NCBI GenBank assembly: GCA_946800325.1
Contig: OX326957.1
Span: 27,933,054 to 27,997,053, forward strand
DNA: 64,000 nt
Reading direction: 5' to 3'
Origin: Luzula sylvatica
Lineage: Eukaryota; Streptophyta; Magnoliopsida; Poales; Juncaceae
Shown: positions 11,401 to 23,066 of the stretch, piece after piece
Numbering within the stretch: the first letter of the stretch is position 1
Layout: each line of letters starts with the position of its first letter
Notes under the pieces: generated by a model
Told to the model about the DNA's origin: nothing
The model's database searches: none
Seen by the model: the letters and a program-made list of their open reading frames with translations, nothing else
Translations under genes and position numbers: made by a program

Positions 11401-13419
11401 CCACCACCACCACCACCACCACCACCACCAGGTGTTCTAAAAGGGGCTGGTCCTCCACCACCACCACCACCACCACCACCAAATGCTCTAAAAGGGGCTG
11501 GTCCTCCACCACCACCACCACCACCAGATGCTCTAAAAGGGGCTGGTCCTCCACCACCACCACCACCACCACCACCAAATGCTCTAAAAGGGGCTGGTCC
11601 TCCACCACCACCACCACCACCAGATGCTCTAAAAGGGGCTGGTCCTCCACCACCACCAGGTGCTCTAAAAGGGACTGGTCTTCCACCACCACCAGGTGCT
11701 CTAAAAGGGACTGGTCTTCCACCACCACCACCACCACCAGGTGCTCTAAAAGGGGCTGGTGCCGGAAGAGCTTTACGTCACTCGAAGGCTACAAAGCTGA
11801 AAAGGTCAAATCAAATGAGCAATTGGTACAGACTTTTGAAGGGCGTGGTAGAGGGGTCTAGTTTGAAAGGCAAAACAGGTCATGCAAAGAAAGGTCGGGG
11901 TGCATCAGGTGGCAACAAAGGCCAAGGAATGGCTGATGCTTTGGCTGAAATAACAAAAAGGTTTATCAAAAACAAAATCATTATCAAATATGTCTCTTGA
12001 AGCAAAAAAAAAAATGGGAAAATTATAACTTGATCCAGGTTGCTCAGCATCTGGTCTTGATATGTTGACAATCTTTTAAGAAATATTTGATAATGACTGA
12101 TGCTAAATGGAACTAGATTTGCTTTCAAGAAAATTACAAATACTTATATATTGATACATTAAGGTTCTTAAAACCCAAATATTTGGGCATCATCGTGTAA
12201 AACTAATTAAGTGTACAAACCTTAGATAATTTGAAAACATGCTCTTTGATTCATCTCCTAATTACTTTTATCTTGAATTTGTGTAATCAGATCAGCTTAC
12301 TTTCAACAAATCGAAGAGGATGTAGCAAAATACGGAAAATCAATTATGGAGTTAAAAGGTGAACTTACTAAATTCCAAACAAAGGACATGACCGAGCTTG
12401 CGAAGTTTCATAAACATGTAGAACAATGCCTTGAATGTTTGACAGATGAATCACAGGTAAAATTATTTAATTGCCATAAACATGTCACGCAATGAATGAA
12501 AATACATTTGCCTTTCAAAGATAGCTTTGAAGAAAGTTTGATTCCATATATACATATAAATACAGGTCTTGGCTAGATTTGAAGGCTTTCCATCTAAGAA
12601 GTTAGAGAGCTTAAGAATGGGAGCAGCACTTTATGCCAAGTTAGATAGCATGGTATCTAGTATCAAGACCTGGAAATTGACGTCTCCAGTGCTACAACAA
12701 CTGGACAAGATCGAGACTCGTTTCAACAAGGTAATATCACGATTTTTTAGTTTAATTGAAAATAATCTGGTAACATGCATAATTTTAATGAAATGATTAT
12801 TTTTGTTTGATGGATTCAACTCTTTCATGTTTATATTTTTGTAATATAGATTAAGGAAGAAGTGGATTTAATTGAGCGCAATAAGGATGAAGAAATTAAG
12901 AGATTCAAGGCTCAGAACATTGACTTCGACTTTGCTATTCTTGTAAGAATAAAAGAATCTATGGTAGATCTGTCCTCTAACTGCATTGAGCTTGCTCTCG
13001 AGGTACTTTTTCGAAACAAGATCATAGATTAATTAGTATGTATCCTATCTACTTATTATGAACTTCAAAATAATATCAATATTCAATGCCATATCGGACT
13101 TTTTAATCATACATCCTACAAACTAATAAACTTGCAACTATGATAGTCGGTGAAAATATTGTAAATTACTTAATTTGTGGACTATTTAACGGGGCTAGCC
13201 TTGTTGCTTACGAATATTTTGCTGAACCTTTTACAGGAAAGTAAGGACGCAAAGGAAGGCGGGGTAGTAGAAGCTGGGTCTGGAAAAGTAACAGGAAAGA
13301 ATCAAGCAAATGGACCATGTGTGTTAAAGATGTTATGGAAAGCATTTCAACTTGCTTTCCGTGTGTATAATTTTGCGGGGGTCAAGATGAGCGAGCCGAT
13401 AGGCTGGCATCCGAACTAG
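8454..13419 (+). CDS. At4g04980-like polyproline protein, gene B
   Basis: Nine exons join in frame: 8454-8630, 8749-8841, 8933-9053, 9882-10405, 10801-11960, 12291-12456, 12566-12730, 12850-13002 and 13237-13419, about 913 residues. N-terminal exons ([41 protein letters not shown]) precede a repeat-built polyproline region (11000-11760). A basic linker and the conserved helical domain follow: [46 protein letters not shown]. The mix of proline tract and helices recalls actin/profilin-interacting proteins, but function is unknown. Intron 3 appears to use a GC donor (ttg/gcaagt). Near the end the frame departs from the family after FAG: one more G in a G-run at 13376-13381 would restore a family-like C-terminus ending at 13448. 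The polymorphic G-run makes mutation or sequencing error equally possible. Confidence 0.8.
9337..9770. repeat. 87-bp tandem duplication in gene B intron 3
   Basis: Unit 1 (9337-9423) and unit 2 (from 9424) both begin cttgtatgtgttaaacc and run through gtccatttagtcattcac and ttgtttaacacgctc to atacatattcatatatcaa. They are nearly identical. Unit 2 is split by a MITE at 9478-9718 and resumes at 9719. Confidence 0.9.
9478..9718. mobile_element. 241-bp MITE with 10-bp target duplication
   Basis: The termini are inverted: gggagttttgtcatacact at the left and the complement of agtgtatgatagaactcccc at the right, with similarity continuing inward. ttgtttaaca occurs on both sides (9468-9477 and 9719-9728). 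The intact first repeat unit at 9337-9423 shows the same sequence with a single ttgtttaaca, so it serves as the empty site. A 10-bp duplication suggests mobilisation by a Mutator-like transposase. Confidence 0.9.
10455..10682. mobile_element. Foldback MITE in gene B intron 4
   Basis: Left end atgccctcaatttcaacgaa and the complement of the right end (ccagatttgaacgaaacatt) are related. The interior is rich in attaac and ttaattaa in both orientations. It belongs to the TTAATTAAC-rich family also seen near 20250, 46513, 46830, 53822 and 62190. It fills most of the 10406-10800 intron. Confidence 0.6.
11080..11760 (+). repeat. Coding minisatellite (polyPro-LKGAG)
   Basis: Within gene B exon 5, a run of cca codons followed by a hinge coding for (G/D/N)ALKGAG or GVLKGAG is repeated about fifteen times. 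Proline runs vary from about 5 to 14 residues. Some units carry a [11 protein letters not shown] variant, itself duplicated at about 11160-11220 and 11310-11370. Copy number and run length should vary between individuals. The reverse-strand valine-rich and the threonine-rich frames over it are by-products. Confidence 0.95.
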
Positions 13420-13661
13420 CTAATGAAATACAGACATTTCCTCAATAAACTAATTTTGATATACAATTGAACTGAAAAAAGAACTAATTTCATCATATAT
13501 ATTGATGTTATATATGGTAAATATTGCGTCACTCTAACGAAAAAGTGCAAATTGTATTTGAAAATAAAATGCGTGTAGAAGATGGATGTGAGAGTTTATA
13601 GAGTGACAATAGCATTTTCATTTGTATCAAATTTTTTTGTAATTGAATTATGGAATATTCT

Positions 13662-13662
<1 letters not shown>

Positions 13663-13698
<36 letters not shown>
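13663..13698. repeat. Poly-C mononucleotide tract
   Basis: An uninterrupted run of 36 C lies about 215 bp after the gene B stop region. Long C homopolymers are rare in AT-rich plant DNA and error-prone to sequence, so the exact length is uncertain. Confidence 0.9.
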
Positions 13699-13699
13699 T

Positions 13700-15480
13700 T
13701 CTCCATTAATCCATCATTAACAAAATTAATTAATGGTAATAATATTGAATAATATTGTTATTTTAAAATATAATAATAATATGATATTAAACAATTTTTA
13801 TTTTTATTTTTATTTATGGTAAATTATTTTTTGATATTATTTATTAATTATTTTCGCTATTAACTAACTATTTTCATATCCAGTATTGCATGCAATATTT
13901 TCAACAACAATAATATAATGTTTTTTATAATAAAGATAATTTCAACATAATAATATAATTCACAAATATTAGTATATTACGGTGGGTTCATGGAATTATG
14001 TGGCACAAAAATATAATTATGTAACTAATGATATTAGAATATTAGATATATTAGGCTATTACTTTTGGATCTAATTTTTTTAGCAAATATATTAATATAT
14101 TATAATAAATTTATAAATAATTTAGTATATAATATATAAATAATTTAGCAAATATATTAATATATATATAATTATGTAACAATCATATAAATAAATTTTT
14201 TTGCAAATATATTATATAAAAATTTAGTATATAATTTAGAATATAAATAAATTAGTATATAATATATAAATAATTTAGTATATAATATATAAATATATAA
14301 ATAATTTAGTATATAATATATAAATATATAAATAATTTAGTACATAATATATAAATAATTTATTATATAAATATATAAATATATATCAACACTCTTAATA
14401 TATATATATATGTCTCTTATATAACAATACACGAGTATTGAAAATATGATGCATTGACACTTAAAAAAGTTCAAGAATATTGAAAAAAAGTTTCTTAACA
14501 TATTAGCTTATAAACCACAATACTACTACACTTACATAAACATATGTTATATTAAAATCCAAAATAATATATCAGCGTCGTAAACAATGTATTGTCACCG
14601 ATAATGATAAATGAAAATAAAAAATAATATATCGCCATTAAATATTATATATTAACACAAATAACAGTATATTATATATGTATTAACACCAAAATTTGTA
14701 TAATGACACAAAATAAAGTATATCCGTGCCACCAATGATATATTTATACCACGAATGATATATTGACCCTTAAAATAATGTTTTACTTTAAATTGATATA
14801 TTTATATATTAAATAGTATATTGGAACCAAAAATGATATAGTAATATTAAAATGTACATTACCAAATTGATATATAAGCATTGGAAATACTAATTTGGTA
14901 GTAAAATTGTTTTATTTACGATAAAAAGATATATAGTCATTCAAAGAACGGTCATATTAACACCCAAATAGTATATTAGTGCTGAAAATAGCATATTGTC
15001 AATGGAATTTATGTTCAAATATATATTAATACTCAAAAAATCTAAAAACATTATTTGGGCAATCATTTACATTAAAATATATTAGCATTAAAAATAATTT
15101 ATTAAAGCTAAAATAATAATATATTGATATCACTTTTTTTTAATTCTACAAATAGTATATTAATATTAAAGAACGATATATTTATACCGAAAGAGTATAA
15201 TGGCACCGAAAATGATACAACAATATGAAAAATGTATATTTACACGGAAATGAACAATAAATTAATTTTATTTGCTTATTCAAAAAATTGATTTTATTTA
15301 CTAACATTATATATTAAAAATGATATTCTTCAAAACAATTCCAAAATATGAACTTCTAAATGATTGCAAAATTTCTATAATAATAATAATAATTTCAAAA
15401 TATTATTTCAAAAAAAGCTATAATATTCCCTAACATGATTCAAATAGTGCATATTATATCTAATTTAATTTTTCATTGTT
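13700..15480. repeat. AT-rich degenerate minisatellite region
   Basis: There is no gene here. From 14080 to 14400 are imperfect repeats of aaatatataaataatttag. From about 14520 to 15250 are many diverged copies of a unit of roughly 20-25 bp like atgatatattgacaccaaaa. A similar degenerate block recurs at about 16890-17110. Both lie upstream of a Helitron-type 3' end at 17936, so they may be the body of a non-autonomous Helitron. No 5' terminus was recognised. Confidence 0.6.
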
Positions 15481-16020
15481 TTCGTGATTAAGTTTCTTTT
15501 TTATTTTTCTAAACAAAACATATTTTCATGACCACAAAACTGTATATAATAAGATCACACAAAATGTGATCATTCTTGATCATTTTACTTTTCTAAATAT
15601 GAAACCCTCCTCTCCCCATGTGTAAATCACTAGCCAAAGAGAAATCACTATTCATTAAACTGTTTTTTTATTTTTCTGGATCTGACAAAAAAAAATAAAA
15701 CAAAGAAGACACGTGTTTGATTTTAATGGCAAAAGCTACATAAAACAAACAAGTATAAGTATATATTCAAGGAGGCTAAATTACTTAATTAAGTATCAAA
15801 ATTTTGATACTTAATATTTTTTCATCATTTGATACTTAAAATATCACGCGAACAAAAAGATCACGCGAACAAAAATTATCTAATGCAATTTAGTGAAATG
15901 GAGGACTATTCCAACTCGCATATTGTGTTTGAGAAGAGTGAATAAATTTTCATTTCTATGTAAAAATGAGAATCATGATCTTCTTCTTTTTTCACGATGG
16001 AGCAGGCTTTTGCCTATTGA
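15481..16020. other. Intergenic, no gene seen
   Basis: AT-rich sequence without coding potential that I could support. It contains a short palindrome around attaagtatcaaaattttgatacttaat (15790-15820) and a repeated atcacgcgaacaaaaa at 15842-15875. Confidence 0.5.
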
Positions 16021-16027
16021 GATTAGA

Positions 16028-16030
<3 letters not shown>

Positions 16031-16096
<66 letters not shown>

Positions 16097-16134
16097 CATT
16101 TACAAACTTTAGTGAATGAATATAACATGCATGG

Positions 16135-16230
<96 letters not shown>

Positions 16231-16540
16231 CATTTACAAACTTTAGTGAATGAATATAACATACATGGCTATATATATATATATATATATAAAAGGTACA
16301 TTTACAAACTTTAGTGAATGAATATAACATACATGGCTGTATAAAACAAATTCAAGTTTCATAATTTATTTGCATAATTCATATCTTTTTATAAAAATAT
16401 ATTTTTTATATGCATATAAAAGGTACATTTACAAACTTTAGTGAATGAATATAACATACATGGCTGTATAAAACAAATTCAAGTTTCATAATTTATTTGC
16501 ATAATTCATATCTTTTTATAAAAATATATTTTTTCGACAA
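16031..16540. repeat. Tandem units separated by (TA)n microsatellites
   Basis: Four copies of a block starting aaggtacatttacaaacttt and reading on to atacatggct start near 16092, 16226, 16291 and 16418. The first three are separated by TA runs (16031-16091, 16137-16225, 16270-16290). The last two copies carry a longer unit of about 127 bp, including gtataaaacaaattcaag. The unit seems to have amplified together with its TA run. Confidence 0.9.
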
Positions 16541-17284
16541 ATTAAATATTTTAGTTCATTATTATTTTAATTAAAAACATTGTTCGTAAATAAGACTTTG
16601 TTTTGCATCATGTATGTTTTTTTTGTTTTTTTTATAAATGAAAAATACAAATTTTACTATTTCCGAAATAAATGTTTTTTATTTTTAAAACATGAAATAA
16701 ATGTCATGTAAATAATACATAATATATTATTTTAGTATAATAAATATTTATTCGTGCATATTTTATAGTAACAACTAACATTATCAGTGCAAAGTATCTA
16801 TATCAATATATTATGATTGGTACTTCGGAACCCATATGAAATTCATATAATAAACGATATATGAATATTGAAAATAAATTATATTAAATCTAAAAAAAAT
16901 GTGTGAAAATTTAAAATAAGATACTATCGTTAAAAATTAAATATTAACACTAAAATTGATATACTGATATAAAATAATATATCATATATATCATAAAAAA
17001 CCTATACCTATGAAAAAATATATAATAATATATTGACTTTAAATATTATATATTAACACCGAAAATGATATAGTAATAAAAACGTAAATTGAAACTGAAA
17101 ATAAAATTGAGCATTATTTAATTTTTTTTCCGATTTATTCGGTTCAACCAAATAAGAATCTCAAAATAAAAAATATTAATAAAGTTAATTCATATGCAAT
17201 ATATCATAAAATAATAGTGATCATTAAAAAGATAAATTATATCTTATGTATAAAGTTGATTCATATGCAATATATCATAAAAAA

Positions 17285-17665
17285 TATTTTTTAATTTATA
17301 TTTTGGTCCTTTTTAGTTTAAAAAATTACATTTTGGTCCTTTTTATTTACATTTTGGTCCTCTTTTATTTACATTTCAGTACTTTTTACATTTTGAATTT
17401 ACATTTTGGTCCTTTTTATTTATATTTTGGTCCTTTTTAGTTTTAGTTTATATTTTGGTCCTTTTATTAACATTTTGGTCCTTTTTTATTTACATTTCGG
17501 TCCTTTTTACATTTTAATTCACATTTTGGTCCTTTTTATTTATATGTTGGTCCTTTTTAGTTTTAATTTACATTTTGGTTCTTTTTATTTACATTTCGGG
17601 TTTTTTTTACATTTTTATCCTTTTTTCTTATTTTACATTTGGTCTTTGTTTCCTATTTTACATAC
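17285..17665. repeat. TTTGGTCC minisatellite
   Basis: Around 13 imperfect copies of a unit like tttacattttggtccttttta, 20-30 bp long, make spurious open frames of Phe/Leu/Ile/Gly. They lie about 270 bp before a Helitron-type 3' end. Confidence 0.85.
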
Positions 17666-17907
17666 ATATTAAAATTTGTGAATATGTCCTGATTATATTA
17701 ATCATATTTAGAAGCACCTGAGAAAATGCTATTTATACAAATTATATTAGAAAATAATATTTGTGATAGACTAATTTCGTGAACCTTATACATCTATTGA
17801 CATCATGATATTTGCAAATATGTCATGATTAGATTAATTTAGTTCAAACGCATGCGCGTTAATTCGTACATGCGTTAATTCTATTTAAATAATTATATAA
17901 AAAACAT

Positions 17908-17936
17908 CCCGCGCAATTGCGCGGGGATAAAGCTAG
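17908..17936 (+). mobile_element. Helitron 3' terminus (hairpin + CTAG)
   Basis: cccgcgcaattgcgcggg (17908-17925) is a perfect 18-bp palindrome, followed after 7 bases by CTAG (17933-17936) and then T. A GC-rich hairpin about 10 bases before a CTRR end, inserted before a T, is the defining 3' signature of Helitrons. The element extends leftwards. Its 5' TC end was not located, and no Rep/helicase coding sequence is visible, so it is non-autonomous. Confidence 0.75.
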
Positions 17937-18282
17937 TAGATTAAAAAGATGCATGAAAATATTAATAGATCAGAAAATATTAATGATCATTAAAAAAATA
18001 TTAATAAAGTTGATTCATGTGCGATCAGAAAATATTTATATGAAGCCATTAAAATAATGGATTAAAAAGGTGCATGAAAATATTAATGATCATTAAAATA
18101 TGAGTTATAAATAAAAGCAAAAGAAAAACATTGTTAACATGTCAAAACAAAAATTGTATTATACAAACATTTATATAAAATCATTTTTTTTACATCTTTA
18201 ATAAGTTTTGTTTTGAAAAGATTAATTATAATACGATATGCTTCTAAAAAATATATAAATTAATTAAACTTGCTCATTTTTA

Positions 18283-18303
18283 AAATAATAATAATAATAA
18301 TAA

Positions 18304-18342
<39 letters not shown>

Positions 18343-18345
18343 CGA
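18283..18345. repeat. Palindromic (AAT)n/(ATT)n microsatellite
   Basis: A run of aat/taa trinucleotides is followed directly by a run of tta/att, giving a self-complementary block of about 60 bp. Confidence 0.9.
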
Positions 18346-18529
18346 TAATTTAACAAACATATAATATGATTTCAGTAAATTAAATAGTTGGTGTATCGCT
18401 TTCCAAATAAAAAAATATTTGGCCTTATTTCATACCTGGTATATTGTATTTTAAAATTATGTATACCAAATCTCTTGATTGTTAGTAATAAAATCATGTA
18501 TGTTTAGTATATTAAATTGTATTGTATAT

Positions 18530-18720
18530 GTTATATTATTTTATTGTATTGAATTATATTAAATTAAATTAAATTAAATTATATGATCTTATATCATACC
18601 ATATCACATTATAGTATAGCCTATTATATCCGATTATATTATATTGTATTTGTATTAAATTATATTACATTGAATTGTATCGTGTTGTATCATATAGTAT
18701 TATATCATCTCATTTAAATA
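18530..18720. repeat. Degenerate ATT/TATAT low-complexity tract
   Basis: Simple-sequence-like DNA built of variants of tatattgtattg and aaattaaatt. No gene is seen. Confidence 0.6.
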
Positions 18721-18767
18721 AGTATAATGCTACCCCTTTTGCTGATCGTACATGAGGCCACGTCGCA

Positions 18768-18860
18768 ACACTGTTCATCGATACTGTTCATACCACTGTT
18801 TATCGTTACTTTTCACAATTACTATTCACAGTACTGTTCATGGCACTGTTCATTAATTTA
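18768..18860. repeat. ACTGTTCA-type short tandem repeats
   Basis: Six or more variants of (a/t)(c/t)actgttcat, such as actgttcatcgata and actgttcatggc, in under 100 bp. They lie 340-430 bp upstream of the gene C start codon. The motif is familiar from ends of some plant transposons, but no partner terminus was found. Confidence 0.6.
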
Positions 18861-19202
18861 CTGTTTTACCCTTTTCTTGTTTTATTTTTAACCGGCTGAA
18901 TAAAACTGAGCATAAGATTTTACCGGCTCAATAACTTTAGCCGGTTTATTAATTTAATTTGGGCCATTCAATCCAATAGAATGAACGGCTGGTAATCTTT
19001 TGTTGTACCGAAGAAACTCTCTAATTCTTAATACATTGATTGGTGTGTGAGAATTTAGTGCGGACAAGTATATTTTTCCTATGTACATTAAACTCCAAAA
19101 TATTCTATTTATTTAGTGCCACTTCTCCATTGCAATACTATAAAATCAGGAGTCAACTAACCAACCAATTCAAAAAAAAAAGGAGAAAAGAAAATCAGAA
19201 AC

Positions 19203-21999
19203 ATGGATCCTACCAAGCTTGTACAATCAGGAGTTCCGCCACCCCCTCCACCACCTCGGCCACCTGGATCCACACTCGTACAATCAGGAGTTCCGCGACC
19301 ACCTCCACCACCTCCTCCACCTGGATACACACTTGTACAATCAAGAGTTGCGCAACCGCCTTCATCACCTCCACCGCCTCCGCCACCTCTGCCCACATAC
19401 TCATTGTCATACATGACAAGAATGAACAACAAACGAGAAAGCAAACTTAAAGAATCACCCCAAATGGGGTTCTTGTATCGACGGATCAAGGTGAATTTAA
19501 AAAAATCCAACAGCGAGGGCAACGATTTAGCCATTGTCAGAACAATCCAGAGGTGATTTTCTCCTCGATCTATTTTTTTTCCTGTTAGCACAAAAGTTTT
19601 TTAGCAAGATGCGTGTATTGGTGCGAATAAAAGTTCTAAGATACGAATTTCTGGTACTTAATAATTAAATAAGTAATAAGCTATAATATCTCAACTGATC
19701 CCAATTCAACCATTGAACAACTGTAGCAAAAAACTAAGTAATTTAGTTCATGCATCCAAGCATATACTCATTTACAAAATATCATGCCAACAAAAATTAT
19801 CCTAATGAAATTTAAAGCTAGTTTATAAAAGTATAATATATAAACTGTGCTTACTAATAATAATGATTACGAGGAGAGCAGCGGATTGAAGTCATTGAAA
19901 TCAACAGCCGTTTCGAAGCCAGCGACAACTTTCCAACTTGCAACAACACAAGTAATTGAAGATACATCCCTTCCACCGCCCTCGCCCCCAACATCGACAG
20001 ATGTAGCAACAACAGATCCATTATTTCCATCACAACCACGACAAACAGCACGAGTTACGAATGTAGCAATAAATAATCTGTCGCTTGCATCACCTTTACC
20101 AATAATAAAAGGAGCAATAAAAGGTTCAACATCGACAACAGATGCGAAACTACCCATACTAGTTCTACCACGACTATTACCATCACAGTTTCTTAAGGAG
20201 TCTTCATACCCTAAAGGTTTGATTTAAGAGAAAAATAATATTTGAAAGTATCCTTCTCTATGTCCTAATTAACACACTCAGTTAATACGGTAATTAACAC
20301 ATACCACGTACTTATCAATTAATTAACATAATTAACATTTATCTGAATTAACAATTTTTAATTAATTATTAATTATGTGTTTTTTTGTTAATTATCTTGT
20401 TAATTAAGCATCTTAATTAGAACATTGAGGATGAGACGTAGAAAGGGTGATTCTCAAAGTAAAATTTGAGGCATCTTTGTTTTAGGCAATTTTACTTTTC
20501 CATTGCCATCGCCATCGGATTTCTCCTCATTTTCCTCAAATCTCAATTAACATTTTTTATTAACATGATAATTAACGAGTAATATATAATAAACGACTTT
20601 TAAATATTTTCTATTAATTATTATTTCCTATTAATTTTTTTTTAATATTTGTTTTTAAACATTTTTTTAATATTTCCTTTTAATATTTCTGGCATGCTAG
20701 CTCAAGAAATGGATCACTTCTCAAATGAGATATCAGCACGGTTTGCGGATGCATCACCTTATTTCCTACGAATTGAAGAGGATGTCGAAAAACATTCATT
20801 ATTAATTTTGGAGGTGAAAGATGAAATATTTTCATTCCAATCAAGGGACAAGATCGAGGTAGTGAAGTTCTGTCAGCACATCGACCAACGCCTAGAATGT
20901 TTGATTGATGAAAACAAGGTTAACATATATAAGAAAAAAATCTTAACGCCGATTCGGACAAATGTTCGTAAGGTGTTTTATTTCTGAGAAGAAATTTGCG
21001 AAGACAAAAATAGCATTTCCATTATGCCAAATTAGTTTAACATATTTATGCTGTTGAAAATTACGATAAAATTATTGTCAATACCGTAGGGTATGATTTT
21101 ATAATTTGGGAACACTGCAAGATTTTATTTTTGCAAATTTGGCTTCCATTTAATACAGGATGCTCAATTAAAAGAATTTCTTGTGTAATTTATATTTTAT
21201 AGGTTTTGGCTAGATTTGAAGGCTTTCCATTTGAAAAATTAGACAGGATACGAATGGTAGCAGTATGCATTTGTAAATTAGAAGGCATACTGTCTACTAT
21301 CAAGGACTGGAAATTGACATCACCATTATACCAACAACTGGAGAAACTTGAGATTTTCTTCGATAAGGTACGATTGCTTCTTCTTATCAATTATAAGTCT
21401 TTTTTAAGATTCCTCACTAAATCTGAATCTTTTAAAAATATAAATTTTAATTTTAATTATGAGACACCGTATATTTGTAGATTTGTCGAGCGGTGAGTGA
21501 GATAGATGTCATTAAAGATAAAGAACACTACATGTCAAAGAGATATCAGATCGACATTAACGTTGGCGATCTTACGACAAGTATAAAAGAATCTATAGTC
21601 GAATTGTCCTCCGACTGCATTGAAATCGCTCTCATGGTACTCTCATCATGTCCTGGTTGAATATAAAGTCAATAAAGGATTCAAATATATGTTTTATAAC
21701 AGTAAAGATAATCTATAATTCCGTTTAAATTCTAAAGCGGGACATTAGTTGACAATCTTTAATATATAATTTATTATCAGGAAAATGGGAAGGCCAAGAA
21801 AGCTGAACTCGAAGCAAGGGCCGGGACGAATAGTGTTGCGAAGATGTTGCTGAAAGCATCTGCGAAAAGAAGAAAAAAAATGCTATGGGGACTTTTCCAA
21901 CTCGCATATCGCATTTATTGCTTTGCGGGAGGCCAAAATGATCGAGCTGATCTGTTGACGATCGAATTGGCTCGTGAAATAGAGGAATTGACTCTTTAA
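19203..21999 (+). CDS. At4g04980-like proline-rich protein, gene C
   Basis: The conserved 3' exons are clear: 21203-21367 (ARFEGFPFEKLDRI), 21481-21636 (SIKESIVELSSDC) and 21781-21999 (FQLAYRIYCFAGGQND). Before them, 20701-20918 encodes the LRIEEDVEKHS helix. Exon 1 (19203-19552) starts MDPTKLVQSGVP and has three repeats of TLVQSGVP plus proline runs. A model with a further exon 19882-20216 (serine/threonine/proline-rich) keeps the frame throughout (about 480 residues). Joining exon 1 directly to 20701 does not. The 19881 acceptor is weak, so the middle exon is uncertain. The acceptor used by A and B at the start of the IEED exon is lost here (GC instead of AG at 20751-20752), and the exon seems extended upstream. 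Function is unknown. It is the most diverged paralog. Confidence 0.65.
20248..20460. mobile_element. Foldback MITE in gene C intron
   Basis: It shares the attaac/ttaattaa-rich interior of the family at 10455-10682. Its ends, tctatgtcctaattaacac and the complement of gttctaattaagatg, are related inverted sequences. Confidence 0.5.
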
Positions 22000-22246
22000 T
22001 TGAAGTAATTGATATTGCTTCTCTATCATAATTTCATAAATGTGTGAATACTTCATTGTAATATAAAATGCATTGAACATTGTGTTTGAGAGGAGAGAAT
22101 AAGTTTGCATGATATATTGAATGGTTTTAAAATGATATTTGGTTGTTATTTTTTATGTTTCTTTGAATTGTAATTTCTATGATATTCTAGATTTGAATAA
22201 TTATTTTTTAGTATTAAATAATAGAAATTTTCTATTTCCACGTCAA

Positions 22247-22418
22247 TTTGGCGGGTCATTGGGATTCCCGCGGGGACGGGGATACCTGCGGGGTGAGGAT
22301 GAGGCATAAAATTTATCCGTGTATTAAACAGGGTTTGGGACGGAGAATTCTCGAGAAAGACGGGGCGGGTATGGGGAGTATTTGCCCCGACCCCAACCCG
22401 TCCCATTGACATTCCTAG
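22247..22418. repeat. GC-rich hAT-MITE-like repeat (copy 2)
   Basis: Duplicate of the 240-428 element within the second segmental copy. It differs at several positions (for example gcgggtcattggg against gtgggtcattcga) and ends in cattcctag. Confidence 0.35.
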
Positions 22419-22819
22419 AAAAATACCTACGAGTTTGAAATAGAAAAAAAGTGACGATATTGGTGGAAAGCATGACAACAAACACAAAGCCTTTTGCTGG
22501 AACAATGGCCGGTGTCTTGTTAGCCTACAAAGGCTTCGCCGAACTTCAGGCCTTGAATGTTTCACGTTTTCAGTTAAGTGTTTGATGAAATGTAAAAAAA
22601 AGATTAATTCTTGAATATTGTTGCTGTCATACGTACTAACATTGACAATGAAATGGTCAAAGAGCCCTATGAGTTTTTGAAGAAGTTGGAGAAGGAACCC
22701 TAATTGGAAAATGAGACTTTTACACTTCCTAATATTCTCCTTGAATGTGCGGCTTTTTCACTATTAGTTTTTGAATTGGGTAGAAAAAAAATCATTAACG
22801 TTGCCAAGAACAAAGAGAA

Positions 22820-23066
22820 AAGAATGCCTAAATATGGTATTCCTTCAAAAAAAATAAAAATAATAAATGGTGCTAGATATGGTGGGAGTTTCAAAGAGGC
22901 ACGGCAAGTGTTTGATGAAATGCTCAAAAGAGATGCATGTGCTTTCTTAGACTCCCATCATCTTAGAATATGGGATTTACTGTCATGATCATGATACCTC
23001 GAAATTGTTCGAGGAAATGCTTGACTGGGAATGTGAAAGAGAGGAAATAAAATGAGAGCGTTAATT
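22820..23066 (+). pseudogene. PPR-like gene fragment (copy 2)
   Basis: Counterpart of 836-1066 in the second duplicated block. It shows the same EARQVFDEM and KLFEEMLDW pieces in different frames. Relic only; no intact gene is visible. Confidence 0.35.

Noticed and set aside
11048..11861. Long valine-rich reverse frame and threonine-rich +2 frame over the proline repeat
   Set aside because: They mirror the cca repeat of gene B in other frames. The proline frame connects by good splice sites to conserved exons.
16023..16330. Tyr-Ile repeat open frames
   Set aside because: Translation of the TA microsatellite.
17246..17672. Phe/Leu/Gly-rich open frames
   Set aside because: Produced by the TTTGGTCC minisatellite. 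They have no start context, codon bias or conservation.
19157..19591. Glycine-rich reverse-strand frame
   Set aside because: Shadow of the proline codons of gene C exon 1. It has no splice or family support.
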